Shown here: piece by piece, positions 41,268 to 48,861 of the stretch | Numbering within the stretch: position 1 is the stretch's first letter | Layout: each line of letters starts with the position of its first letter | From: Paenibacillus sp. FSL R5-0912 | Lineage (GTDB): Bacteria > Bacillota > Bacilli > Paenibacillales > Paenibacillaceae | Assembly (NCBI RefSeq): GCF_000758605.1 | Contig: NZ_CP009282.1 | Location: 5,270,001-5,334,000 of the forward strand | Reading direction: 5' to 3' | DNA length: 64,000 nt | Translations under genes and position numbers: made by a program | Notes under the pieces: generated by a model | What the model was told of the DNA's origin: nothing | The model's database searches: none | What the model saw: only the letters and a program-made list of their open reading frames with translations

Positions 41268-43007
41268 ATGGTCAAAAAAACGGCACGAAACAAACCCTAC
41301 CCGATACGCCATTATGTTAGAGTCACGATCCTGATCTCATTCATTGTGCTTATTCTGGATCTTGTCATCAGCGTTGCTTCCATTTCCATCGTCAAGCAGC
41401 AGTCCACCCGGTATTTGCAGGATACCGCCGATTTGTATATCAACCGGATTAATCATGATTTTGCCTACATTAATCATTATATGGGCTGGACGCTCGCGAA
41501 CGATGAGAGCCTGAATATGATGAATGCCCACGACAAGACCAGCAAAGAGTTTATTAATTCAAACGAGGATTTGCACAAACGGTTTACAGAGCTCCAGAAG
41601 AATTACGGGCAGGAATATAACTTTTTCTACTATTTAAAAAACCAATCCTTCTTCCTGAATTGCGCCCCCATCAGCATCGATTATACCGTCTACCGGGAGC
41701 TGAAGAAGCAGATTATTTCTTTTATTGATGATAAAGAGGTGTATGAGAAGTTCTATTCCCGCTGGACCCCTATACTCGTGAACGGTAAATATTACATTAT
41801 CAACATTGTTCCGTACCACAACCGTTATTTCATCGGGATGATCTCGGCCGATAATCTCATTACCCCGCTCCGCCAGATTAATTTGGGTGCGAACGGCTAT
41901 GCTTCACTTGTTGATGAGAACGGGACAGACCTCTCCACTCTGGTCTCGAACAGCGGCAAGCCTCTGCAGGAAGAGGCGGGCATCCGGAACCTGTTCCAGT
42001 CGCGCACAACCATTGAGAGTGAGTTCTCCGGTACAGCCTTCAGCGCCAAGATGGTAATCAAATTCGGGGCTTTCGAGAAAATTATGATTGCCCAGCTGCT
42101 CATCATGCTGCTCTTCTTCATGGTCACCTCTACGCTCTGCGCCGTCATGCTGTTCTTCAACCGCAAGGTGCTCGGACCGATCCAGAGCTTCTCGGAGAGT
42201 CTGACGCACCTGAATGAAGACGGCCAGCCCGCCGGGTTCAAGAGCAGCACAATCATCGAGCTGGAAGAGGCCAGCGCGCAGTTCAAGGATTTGGCCCTGC
42301 AGATCCGCAATTACAAAATCGCCATGTACGAGCAGGAACTGGAGAAGCAGAGTATCCAGCTGGACTTCATGAAGCAGCAGATCAAGCCCCATTTCTTCCT
42401 GAATTGCCTGACCAGTATCTACAGCATGGCGCAGATTCAAATGTACGAGGAGATTGAGCAGATGGCGATGTCCACCTCGAAATATTTCAGATATATTTTT
42501 CAAGGCAGCGAGGACTTTGTCCTGCTTAAGGATGAGATTGAGCATGTGCGGATCTATCTCGATATTCAGAAAAGCAGGTACCGGGACGCTTTCATCTATC
42601 AGATTGAACAGGAAGCGCAGACTACAGACATGAAGATCCCTCCGCTGGTGCTGCAGACCTTTATCGAGAATTCAATCAAATACGCGATCTCCAGAGCTAA
42701 CGAGGTGCAGATCAGGCTTACTGTGAAACGCCGCAGAATGGATAATGAAGAGATGACCATGATCCAGATTTCCGACACCGGTCCCGGATTCCCCGCAGAG
42801 GTGCTGGATAAGCTTGTGCAGGGTAAGCCGCTGGACCAGTCCAAAGGCAACCAGATTGGCATTATGAATACGCTTAAACGGCTGGAATACCTCTATTTGA
42901 GCAAAGCAGCCGTCAGCTTTTCCAATCCCGCAGAAGGCGGCGCATGCATCACCCTTTGCCTACCGGATCTGCCGGAACTCTCAACAGGAACGGAGCAACT
43001 CTTATGA
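41268..43007 (+). CDS. YesM-type sensor histidine kinase
   Basis: A 579-residue membrane kinase. An N-terminal span (about 22-43), an extracellular sensor region to about 275, a second span (about 277-299), then HAMP and kinase core with the His box QQIKPHFFLNCLTSIYSMAQ and N box TFIENSIKYAI, followed by DTGPGFP and GIMNTLKRL. ATG 41268 has only a distant GGAAAGGA, so translation may be weak. It overlaps the response regulator by 4 nt. Divergent from the binding-protein gene it probably controls. Confidence 0.93.
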   Translation: MVKKTARNKPYPIRHYVRVTILISFIVLILDLVISVASISIVKQQSTRYLQDTADLYINRINHDFAYINHYMGWTLANDESLNMMNAHDKTSKEFINSNEDLHKRFTELQKNYGQEYNFFYYLKNQSFFLNCAPISIDYTVYRELKKQIISFIDDKEVYEKFYSRWTPILVNGKYYIINIVPYHNRYFIGMISADNLITPLRQINLGANGYASLVDENGTDLSTLVSNSGKPLQEEAGIRNLFQSRTTIESEFSGTAFSAKMVIKFGAFEKIMIAQLLIMLLFFMVTSTLCAVMLFFNRKVLGPIQSFSESLTHLNEDGQPAGFKSSTIIELEEASAQFKDLALQIRNYKIAMYEQELEKQSIQLDFMKQQIKPHFFLNCLTSIYSMAQIQMYEEIEQMAMSTSKYFRYIFQGSEDFVLLKDEIEHVRIYLDIQKSRYRDAFIYQIEQEAQTTDMKIPPLVLQTFIENSIKYAISRANEVQIRLTVKRRRMDNEEMTMIQISDTGPGFPAEVLDKLVQGKPLDQSKGNQIGIMNTLKRLEYLYLSKAAVSFSNPAEGGACITLCLPDLPELSTGTEQLL

Positions 43008-44614
43008 ATATTTTGCTGGTTGATGATGACTACTATGTAATTGCCGCGCTGCAAAAGAGAATGGACTGGGCGCTGCTTCAGATCGAAACCGTGTTCACTG
43101 CGAGCAATGTGTCACAGGCCCAGGACATCCTGGAGAACCATTCTGTGCAGATTCTCATCTCCGATATCGAGATGCCGCAGGGGAGCGGGCTGGAGCTGCT
43201 GGCCTGGATCAGAGAGCGGCAATACAGGATCCAGACGATCCTGCTGACTAACTATGCCGATTTCAACTATGCCCAGAAGGCGATTGAGCTGCAGAGCTTC
43301 GAGTACTTCCTGAAGCCGATCGAATTCGACAAGCTGATGCTGATTATCCAGAAAGCGATATTACGTGCCCGGGAGCAGCAGCATAACGAGAAGGCCATTC
43401 AGGAAGGGCAATACTGGCAAAAGAATCAGGCGAAAATTCTCGAGCACTTCTGGCGCAAGCTGGTCAATGACAGCACGGCCTTCCCTATCCGGACCTCTGC
43501 CATCTTCCAGGCCATGGAGGAGCAGAACCTGAGCTATCAGATGAATGAGATCATCCAGCCTGTGCTCTTCAATCTCTTCCCCCATAACGGCAGCATGGGC
43601 AAGGAAGAGAAGTACCTGTTTGATTTCGCACTGCTGAATGTGCTGTATGAGCTGTTCATGAGCCCGCTTTTCTCGATCGAGAGCATCCTTGAATATAAGG
43701 AATCGAACTGGATCGCCATTCTGAAATGGAACAGCGCACCTGAGCTTCACCTACTGGAAGGGCTGTGTAGTTCTTTTATTCAAAAAGCCAATCCGTATTT
43801 AAAATGCGATGCCTGCTGTACGATCGGCTTATCTGGTGAACTTGGCGAGGTCGGCAGTATCTTCAAATCCACCCTCACGATGGATGAGGAGATTACCCGC
43901 AGCCGCAACCATACCTTCCTGGTGGAGACCTATCTGCAGCATAGCAAAGCCGCCTATCTTCCGCCGGATCTGACGCAGCTGGAGGAGCTACTCAGCCAGA
44001 ACAACCTTTCCGCCTTTCTGGCCGAGGTGACTGGATACCTGCGGGGGATGCTCCGGGGCCGGGCGCTGGATACCTCTGTCCTCAGCCTGTTCCGGCTTGA
44101 TATCGTGCAGCTCGTCTACTCCTTCCTCAAAATGAAGGGCATTCAGGTTCACAAATTATATACTGGCAAAACCCATGACCAGCTGCTGCTGCACTCGCTG
44201 GCTTCCATTGAAGATATGGAGGAATACCTGAACTATCTGGTCAGCACGGCGATGAAATACCGGGACTTCACCTCGCAGCCCCAGTCGGTAGCCGAAGAGA
44301 TCAAGCAATACATCCATACCCATTACGGCGATGATCTGACCCGGGGCGATCTGGCAGAGATTGTCTACCTGAATCCGGATTATCTGGCCCGGCTGTTCAA
44401 GAAGGAGACCGGCATTTCCTTAGGCAGCTATGTCATTCAGGTCCGAATCGCCGCTGCCAAGCACCTGCTCGAAACGACCCACCATTCCGTCTATACCATT
44501 GCGAACAAGGTAGGCTACTCTAACTACTCTTATTTCTCCAAGCTGTTCAAGCAGGAGGTCGGCCTGCCGCCGAATGAATATAAGAAGGATCAGCATTCTC
44601 AATCGGTGCTGTAG
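43004..44614 (+). CDS. YesN-type response regulator with AraC DNA-binding domain
   Basis: A 536-residue regulator. The receiver (1-120) has VDDDY at 6-10, Asp54 (LISDIEMPQG) and Lys104 (YFLKPIEF). A long middle region of about 300 residues follows, then the AraC double HTH at about 435-530 (LTRGDLAEIVYLNPDYLARLFKKETG, IANKVGYSNYSYFSKLFKQEVGLPPNEY). ATG 43004 overlaps the kinase stop (ATGA) and is preferred to the longer in-frame ORF from 42944. It is the best candidate to bind the half-site arrays at 36972-37093 and 41022-41143. Confidence 0.94.
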   Translation: MNILLVDDDYYVIAALQKRMDWALLQIETVFTASNVSQAQDILENHSVQILISDIEMPQGSGLELLAWIRERQYRIQTILLTNYADFNYAQKAIELQSFEYFLKPIEFDKLMLIIQKAILRAREQQHNEKAIQEGQYWQKNQAKILEHFWRKLVNDSTAFPIRTSAIFQAMEEQNLSYQMNEIIQPVLFNLFPHNGSMGKEEKYLFDFALLNVLYELFMSPLFSIESILEYKESNWIAILKWNSAPELHLLEGLCSSFIQKANPYLKCDACCTIGLSGELGEVGSIFKSTLTMDEEITRSRNHTFLVETYLQHSKAAYLPPDLTQLEELLSQNNLSAFLAEVTGYLRGMLRGRALDTSVLSLFRLDIVQLVYSFLKMKGIQVHKLYTGKTHDQLLLHSLASIEDMEEYLNYLVSTAMKYRDFTSQPQSVAEEIKQYIHTHYGDDLTRGDLAEIVYLNPDYLARLFKKETGISLGSYVIQVRIAAAKHLLETTHHSVYTIANKVGYSNYSYFSKLFKQEVGLPPNEYKKDQHSQSVL

Positions 44615-44634
44615 CCCCTACATTTCCAACTCTA

Positions 44635-44684
44635 GCACAAAGATGCCGCTGCACCACTTGGATGGTGCAGCGGCATCTTTGTGC
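44635..44684 (+). terminator. 22-bp perfect stem after the response regulator gene
   Basis: GCACAAAGATGCCGCTGCAC.. pairs perfectly over 22 bp with its inverse around a 6-nt loop CTTGGA. There is no U tract after it, so it may protect the mRNA end or terminate imperfectly. It lies 20 nt after the stop codon. Confidence 0.7.
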
Positions 44685-44715
44685 TGTTGCTGATAGAGTG
44701 CGGGTATCGAGGAGT

Positions 44716-44781
44716 GACTTAATGAGTACCTTTGGGGAGTAGCTTGGATAAGTAACTTAATGAGTAGCTTTAGAGAGTACC
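44716..44781 (+). repeat. Pair of 28-bp imperfect direct repeats
   Basis: ACTTAATGAGTA.CTTT..GGAGTA at 44716-44743 and ACTTAATGAGTA.CTTT..GAGTACC at 44754-44781, 38 bp apart, just upstream of the Fur-controlled promoter. They may be regulatory or residual repeats. Confidence 0.5.
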
Positions 44782-44790
44782 TGTTGAGGA

Positions 44791-44819
44791 TTGACAACTC
44801 TCTTGTTCCTCTCTATTAT
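44791..44819 (+). promoter_or_regulatory. Promoter of the siderophore-binding protein gene
   Basis: Consensus TTGACA (44791-44796), a 17-bp spacer and TATTAT (44814-44819). The predicted start would fall about 10 nt before the Fur box. Confidence 0.75.
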
Positions 44820-44836
44820 AATAAATTATAATCTAG

Positions 44837-44851
44837 TGATAATGATTATCA
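44837..44851. promoter_or_regulatory. Fur box (7-1-7)
   Basis: TGATAATGATTATCA is a perfect TGATAAT-N-ATTATCA palindrome, the form used by Bacillus Fur. It lies just downstream of the -10 of the promoter at 44791-44819, where iron-loaded Fur would block initiation. Confidence 0.88.
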
Positions 44852-45059
44852 TCTTCATTTAGGTGCAAGGGCATTTTCACAGTTGAGGACCGGCTGCGCT
44901 TACCTCCAACCTTTCCCACCGCCTCCAGCCTCTGCGAACCATTCAAATCCGTTGTAAATAGCGGGATGTGGTAGTTAGTGGGATATACCCCTTTAAGTTC
45001 ACTACAAGTACACGGAGCAAAACCGCTGCGAGAGCTTCTACTTTTTTTGCCAAACGGCC

Positions 45060-45115
45060 AGTTAGCAACAAACAAGGTTGTTGCAAGAAATAAGATCTGC
45101 TCAGTCCGTTACAGG
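45060..45115 (+). repeat. Second copy of the interspersed repeat
   Basis: GTTAGCA...GAAATAAG.TCT.CTCAGTCCGT.ACAGG matches 32131-32190 over about 56 bp with scattered changes. It lies in the long leader of the siderophore-binding protein mRNA. Confidence 0.6.
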
Positions 45116-45169
45116 CCGGAACCCCTCTCCCGCAAGTCCAAAACAAACCATCATAAAGGAGCGTCACCC

Positions 45170-46186
45170 ATGCTAAGCACAAAAAAGATATTTCTTCCAT
45201 TAACCTTCCTTCTACTAATGTTAATCCTGGCCTCCTGCGGACAATCGAACAACAGTAACAACGCAGCTCCAGCTTCTGCGGCTGCAACGGCGGCTGCTAC
45301 TGAAGCACCTGCTGCCACTCCGGAGGCAACTGAGCCCGCTACGGCTGCAACACGGCTGTACACGGATTATAAAAAGAGAGAGGTAGAAATCCCGACCGAT
45401 CCGCAGCATATTGTATATGTCGGCAGCAATCCTGGTGACCTTCTGGCGCTTGGAATAAAGCCTATAGGGGCTTCGCTTAGCGTCATCGGGACGCAGGTTG
45501 CCTACCCCGATCTGCTCGAAGGCATTGAAGATATCGGATACCCTTTCTCTCCTGAGAAGATCCTGGCCCTATCACCGGACCTGATTATTTTTGACGACTG
45601 GGATGAGACCGGGATTGAGGCGTTAAGCCAAATTGCACCGACCGTAGTAGTCGGCCTTGACGGCACCTTCCCGACGGAAGAGCGTGTACGGCAGATTGCT
45701 GAATTGTTCGGCCGCACGGAACAGGCGGATACCTGGTTCAACGCTTATAAAGCAAAGGTTTCCTCCGTGAAGGAGCAGCTGAACTTAACAGAAGGCGAAA
45801 CCGCTACGTCCCTGCTTGTCCTGGGCTCTGATCTGTATATCATGGGCAACAAAGGCCTGAACGAAACGCTGTACGGACAGCTCGGATTCAAACCGACAGA
45901 AGGTGTCCAGAAGCTGATTGATGCCGACGAACGGTTCGCGAACATCTCCGACGAGGTGCTGACGCAGTATATCGGCACACACATGTTCATTCTGACCGAC
46001 AACAGCAGCGAAACCGTAGCGAGACAGACGGCACTTACAGATAGCGGCTTATGGAAAGCTATTCCTGCCGTCAAAGAAGGCCGCGTCTACACCTTCGACA
46101 GCAAGTACAACTTCGACGACCCGATTACGCTGGACAGGCTGCTGGATGAGATCACCAGTATCTTTAGTAGTCCGGGGACCAAATAA
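45170..46186 (+). CDS. Fe(3+)-siderophore ABC transporter substrate-binding lipoprotein
   Basis: A 338-residue lipoprotein of the FhuD/YclQ (periplasmic-binding type 2, TroA-like) class. The signal KKIFLPLTFLLLMLILASC has lipobox Cys23, then an Ala/Glu/Pro-rich tether to about 65. The mature fold shows DPQHIVYVGSNPGDLLALGIKPIGAS and LSPDLIIFDDWDETGIEALSQIAPTVVVG. AAAGGAG precedes ATG 45170; the open frame continues upstream but that part has no signal. It is transcribed alone, with no permease beside it, from a Fur-controlled promoter about 345 nt upstream, so it likely feeds a transporter encoded elsewhere. Confidence 0.94.
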   Translation: MLSTKKIFLPLTFLLLMLILASCGQSNNSNNAAPASAAATAAATEAPAATPEATEPATAATRLYTDYKKREVEIPTDPQHIVYVGSNPGDLLALGIKPIGASLSVIGTQVAYPDLLEGIEDIGYPFSPEKILALSPDLIIFDDWDETGIEALSQIAPTVVVGLDGTFPTEERVRQIAELFGRTEQADTWFNAYKAKVSSVKEQLNLTEGETATSLLVLGSDLYIMGNKGLNETLYGQLGFKPTEGVQKLIDADERFANISDEVLTQYIGTHMFILTDNSSETVARQTALTDSGLWKAIPAVKEGRVYTFDSKYNFDDPITLDRLLDEITSIFSSPGTK

Positions 46187-46218
46187 CACAACTTTTCATC
46201 CAGATGCAGCCTATCAAG

Positions 46219-46260
46219 AAAGGGATGTCCTCCGCCAACTAACGGCCGGGACATCCCTTT
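46219..46260. terminator. Hairpin between siderophore-binding protein and oxidoreductase genes
   Basis: AAAGGGATGTCC (46219-46230) and GGACATCCCTTT (46249-46260) make a perfect 12-bp stem. Only weak T tracts follow on either strand (the stem itself ends in TTT). Confidence 0.7.
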
Positions 46261-46312
46261 GCTCATTCATCTAACCGGTTCAGCTTCATCAGCTTGCTGG
46301 TTCTTCGCCAGT

Positions 46313-47305
46313 TTAAGCCAGTGCCGATAAGATCAGATCGCATAATTCCATCGTCTGTACATTATCCCTTCCGCTGGACAGCGGAGCCTGACCCTTCCGG
46401 CAGCAGTCCATGAAATGCTCCATTTCCCCGACAAAACCCCGGAGATACAGATCTCTAAGACCGCCGGACATCGCCGAAGCCGAAGGTGTCAGGACGGTAT
46501 CCTGCTCCTCCAGCGATTGCCACGGCAGCCTGCTGCCGGAATACGATCTGTGGATCTTAAGCGTGTTGAGCTCATCGGCAAGGGCAAACCCCTGGTCGAA
46601 AGTAACCAGCACACTCTCGCTCTCCCTGGACCATGCGCTCATGCCGGAGAAAGACAGGCTGCCCACTACACCGCTGGCAAACTTTATGGAGAGACTCTGC
46701 GAGATACACTCCCCGCTGCTGCCCGACATGCCTGACACCTGAGCGGCCTTTCCGAACAAATATCGGGTCAGATCGACCATATGAATGGCCGCCAGCTTAA
46801 TGAACTGTTCCTCATCCTTACAGAAGGGGGTACTGTCCACGGCAAACTTCACCTGAAAAGATCTGGCGGCACCCAGACTTCCATCCTCAATAAGTGCTTT
46901 AAGTTTCTGATACACAGGAGCATACCGCTTCATAAAGCCGACCATCAGAACAACCCCTGCTTTCTCCGCAGCCTCTGCCATCACAAGCGCCTCCGTTGCA
47001 TTCCAGCCCAGCGGTTTGTCTACATAGACATTTTTGCCTGCCCGGATGCAGTCCAGCACAAGTGAAGGCTGATCCCCGGGCTGGGCTACCACAACCACGC
47101 CGTCGCAGGCTTCATTCTGGAGCATCGCTCTATAATCCCCGTATGGTGTCCCGCTGCTCCCGAAACGCTGAAGCGCAGCTGCCGAACGCTCCAGGCTGCG
47201 GGTCGCAATAGCTTGAATGTCCGCCTTCGCTTCCACTGCCGCAGGATATATATTCGTGGCGGCATGGAAGCCTGCCCCGATGAAACAAAGCTTGATCGTA
47301 CTCAC
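46313..47305 (-). CDS. Gfo/Idh/MocA-family oxidoreductase
   Basis: A 330-residue NAD(P)-dependent dehydrogenase of the glucose-fructose oxidoreductase/inositol dehydrogenase family. The Rossmann domain begins KLCFIGAGFHAATNIYP (about 4-20) and the conserved DKPLGWNATEA carries the catalytic-region Lys (normally EKP). The C-terminal alpha/beta domain follows from about 125. Members oxidise or epimerise sugars and polyols. It starts with GTG 47305, with GGAG about 12 nt upstream. It sits between two terminators, so it is monocistronic; the substrate is not shown. Confidence 0.9.
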   Translation of the reverse strand: MSTIKLCFIGAGFHAATNIYPAAVEAKADIQAIATRSLERSAAALQRFGSSGTPYGDYRAMLQNEACDGVVVVAQPGDQPSLVLDCIRAGKNVYVDKPLGWNATEALVMAEAAEKAGVVLMVGFMKRYAPVYQKLKALIEDGSLGAARSFQVKFAVDSTPFCKDEEQFIKLAAIHMVDLTRYLFGKAAQVSGMSGSSGECISQSLSIKFASGVVGSLSFSGMSAWSRESESVLVTFDQGFALADELNTLKIHRSYSGSRLPWQSLEEQDTVLTPSASAMSGGLRDLYLRGFVGEMEHFMDCCRKGQAPLSSGRDNVQTMELCDLILSALA

Positions 47306-47377
47306 TGGATGAATCGCTCCTTCTTCGTATGAGGCTTCTTAGTTGCTTATATCTTAACGCAGGCTGTGCCATTAGAA

Positions 47378-47401
47378 AAAGGACAGGTGTCCCTGTCCTT
47401 T
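47378..47401 (-). terminator. Terminator of the GH30 gene
   Basis: AAAGGACAGG (47378-47387) and CCTGTCCTTT (47392-47401), perfect 10-bp stem with 4-nt loop; TTTTTC follows on the minus strand. It lies 44 nt after the GH30 stop. Confidence 0.85.
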
Positions 47402-47444
47402 CTCTGCATTCAATATACGCATGTGACCGGAGCTTAACGCCTGC

Positions 47445-48800
47445 CTACTCCCTATTGCCGTCCACCTTCAATGAAACAGCGCTTTTTGGTGCCATGGAGA
47501 AGGTCAGCACCTCTCCCCCCTGCAGCTTCACAGCTACCTTCTCTTGCGTATCCCCATTGTTGAACAAAACCGCCGCAACCGATCCGTCACTGTTGCGGAA
47601 GGCAACGGAGCGTACTTGCTCATTGCTCGCGGCAGAAGCAAGCCGCAGCGCCTTTGGCCGGATGACTTTGCTGAAATGTGCCAGCGCGTAATAATCCAGG
47701 GTATACGTAAGCTCCCCGGTCTGCTGGTTGACCGTCACTACTCCGCGGCAGGTACTCTTGCCGAAGCCGGGAACGGTGGGGCCATTCTGCTCATCCAGCG
47801 CCATATTCCACAGCACGAACGACTTGCTGTGATTCCTCAGGATCTCAATTCCCGTACGCATTACATTGGAGAACGCCTGCTCAAACGGCGGAATCCATTC
47901 CCCGCCCGAGCCTTCGGTGAAATGTACCTCTTTGCCGGGATAAGCCTTTAACACCTCGGACTGTGCGGCCGGTGCGCCGCCGTACCAGTGCCAGGCTACA
48001 CCATCCACTTCAGTTGCAGCCTCCGCTAGAACAGACAGCGCATAGTCCGGCCGGTCCCAGTTGTGGTCATAGCAGAGGATTTTAGTCCCCAGTCCGTGCT
48101 TCTGGAAGCTTGGCTTCAGAAACCTGCGGATGAACTCCAGCTGCTCCTCCGGAAGCATCAGCATACTCGGATAGTGCTGCGGTTCATAGAGCGGCTCATT
48201 CTGCGCAGTGACGGCATAGGTAGGCAGACCGTGAGCCGCGAAGGCCTGGATATAGCGGACAAAATAATCCGCATACACCTGATAATGCTCAGGCTTCAAT
48301 TGGCCGGCAATCATCGACCCGCTGGTCTTCATCCAGCCCGGCGCACTCCAGGGCGAAGCCATCAGCTTGATTTCCGGATTCAGCTTCAGCGCCTGCTGCA
48401 ATAAAGGGATAATATCCGCTTCATCATGGGCAATGGAGAACCCGGACAATTCGGGATCGGTCTCGTTCTCAGGCAGATCGTTATAGCTGTAGACCGTTCT
48501 GGCATAATCCGATGCCCCCATCGGATTCCGCAGGAAGGACAACCCTATCCCGTCCTGCGGGTGGAACAGCTTGCTCATTACTTCCGTTCTTCGCTCCTCG
48601 TCAAGCACCTGATGAATCAGATAGGCGGCCGAATCCGTGAAAGAGGCCCCGAACCCATCCATCTCCTGGTAGGTTTGACTGGCATCTATCTCAACTGTGG
48701 CGGTAACCGCATCCGCTGAAATCTGCGGCAGCTGTGCAACAGACTGCTCCACAAACAGCTCGTCTTCTCCGTTAGACTGATACATGATAATCTCCCGCAT
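47445..48800 (-). CDS. GH30 beta-glycosidase (glucosylceramidase-like)
   Basis: A 451-residue retaining enzyme of GH30. The barrel domain contains QEMDGFGASFTDSAAYL near 45-61, acid/base Glu202 in AQNEPLYE, and nucleophile Glu296 in FTEGSGGE; the side beta domain ends the chain. Activities in the family include beta-glucosidase, beta-1,6-glucanase and beta-xylosidase. No signal peptide, so the substrate is imported. GGAGGG precedes the ATG. It is the last gene of the LplB-LplC-binding protein operon but is separated from it by an intercistronic hairpin, which may lower its expression. Confidence 0.94.
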   Translation of the reverse strand: MREIIMYQSNGEDELFVEQSVAQLPQISADAVTATVEIDASQTYQEMDGFGASFTDSAAYLIHQVLDEERRTEVMSKLFHPQDGIGLSFLRNPMGASDYARTVYSYNDLPENETDPELSGFSIAHDEADIIPLLQQALKLNPEIKLMASPWSAPGWMKTSGSMIAGQLKPEHYQVYADYFVRYIQAFAAHGLPTYAVTAQNEPLYEPQHYPSMLMLPEEQLEFIRRFLKPSFQKHGLGTKILCYDHNWDRPDYALSVLAEAATEVDGVAWHWYGGAPAAQSEVLKAYPGKEVHFTEGSGGEWIPPFEQAFSNVMRTGIEILRNHSKSFVLWNMALDEQNGPTVPGFGKSTCRGVVTVNQQTGELTYTLDYYALAHFSKVIRPKALRLASAASNEQVRSVAFRNSDGSVAAVLFNNGDTQEKVAVKLQGGEVLTFSMAPKSAVSLKVDGNRE

Positions 48801-48826
48801 GTGTTATCCCTCCATCCTTTTATAGA

Positions 48827-48849
48827 AAAGGGCCCAAAGCGGGCCCTTT
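48827..48849 (-). terminator. Intercistronic hairpin between binding protein and GH30
   Basis: AAAGGGCCC and GGGCCCTTT, 9-bp perfect stem with a 5-nt loop, followed on the minus strand by TCTATAAAAGG. It lies 13 nt after the binding-protein stop and 27 nt before the GH30 start. Confidence 0.7.
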
Positions 48850-48861
48850 CTTGTGCCTTGC

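Noticed and set aside
44978..45169. N-terminal extension of the siderophore-binding protein
   Set aside because: The frame is open upstream but a lipoprotein signal begins exactly at ATG 45170 with AAAGGAG before it.
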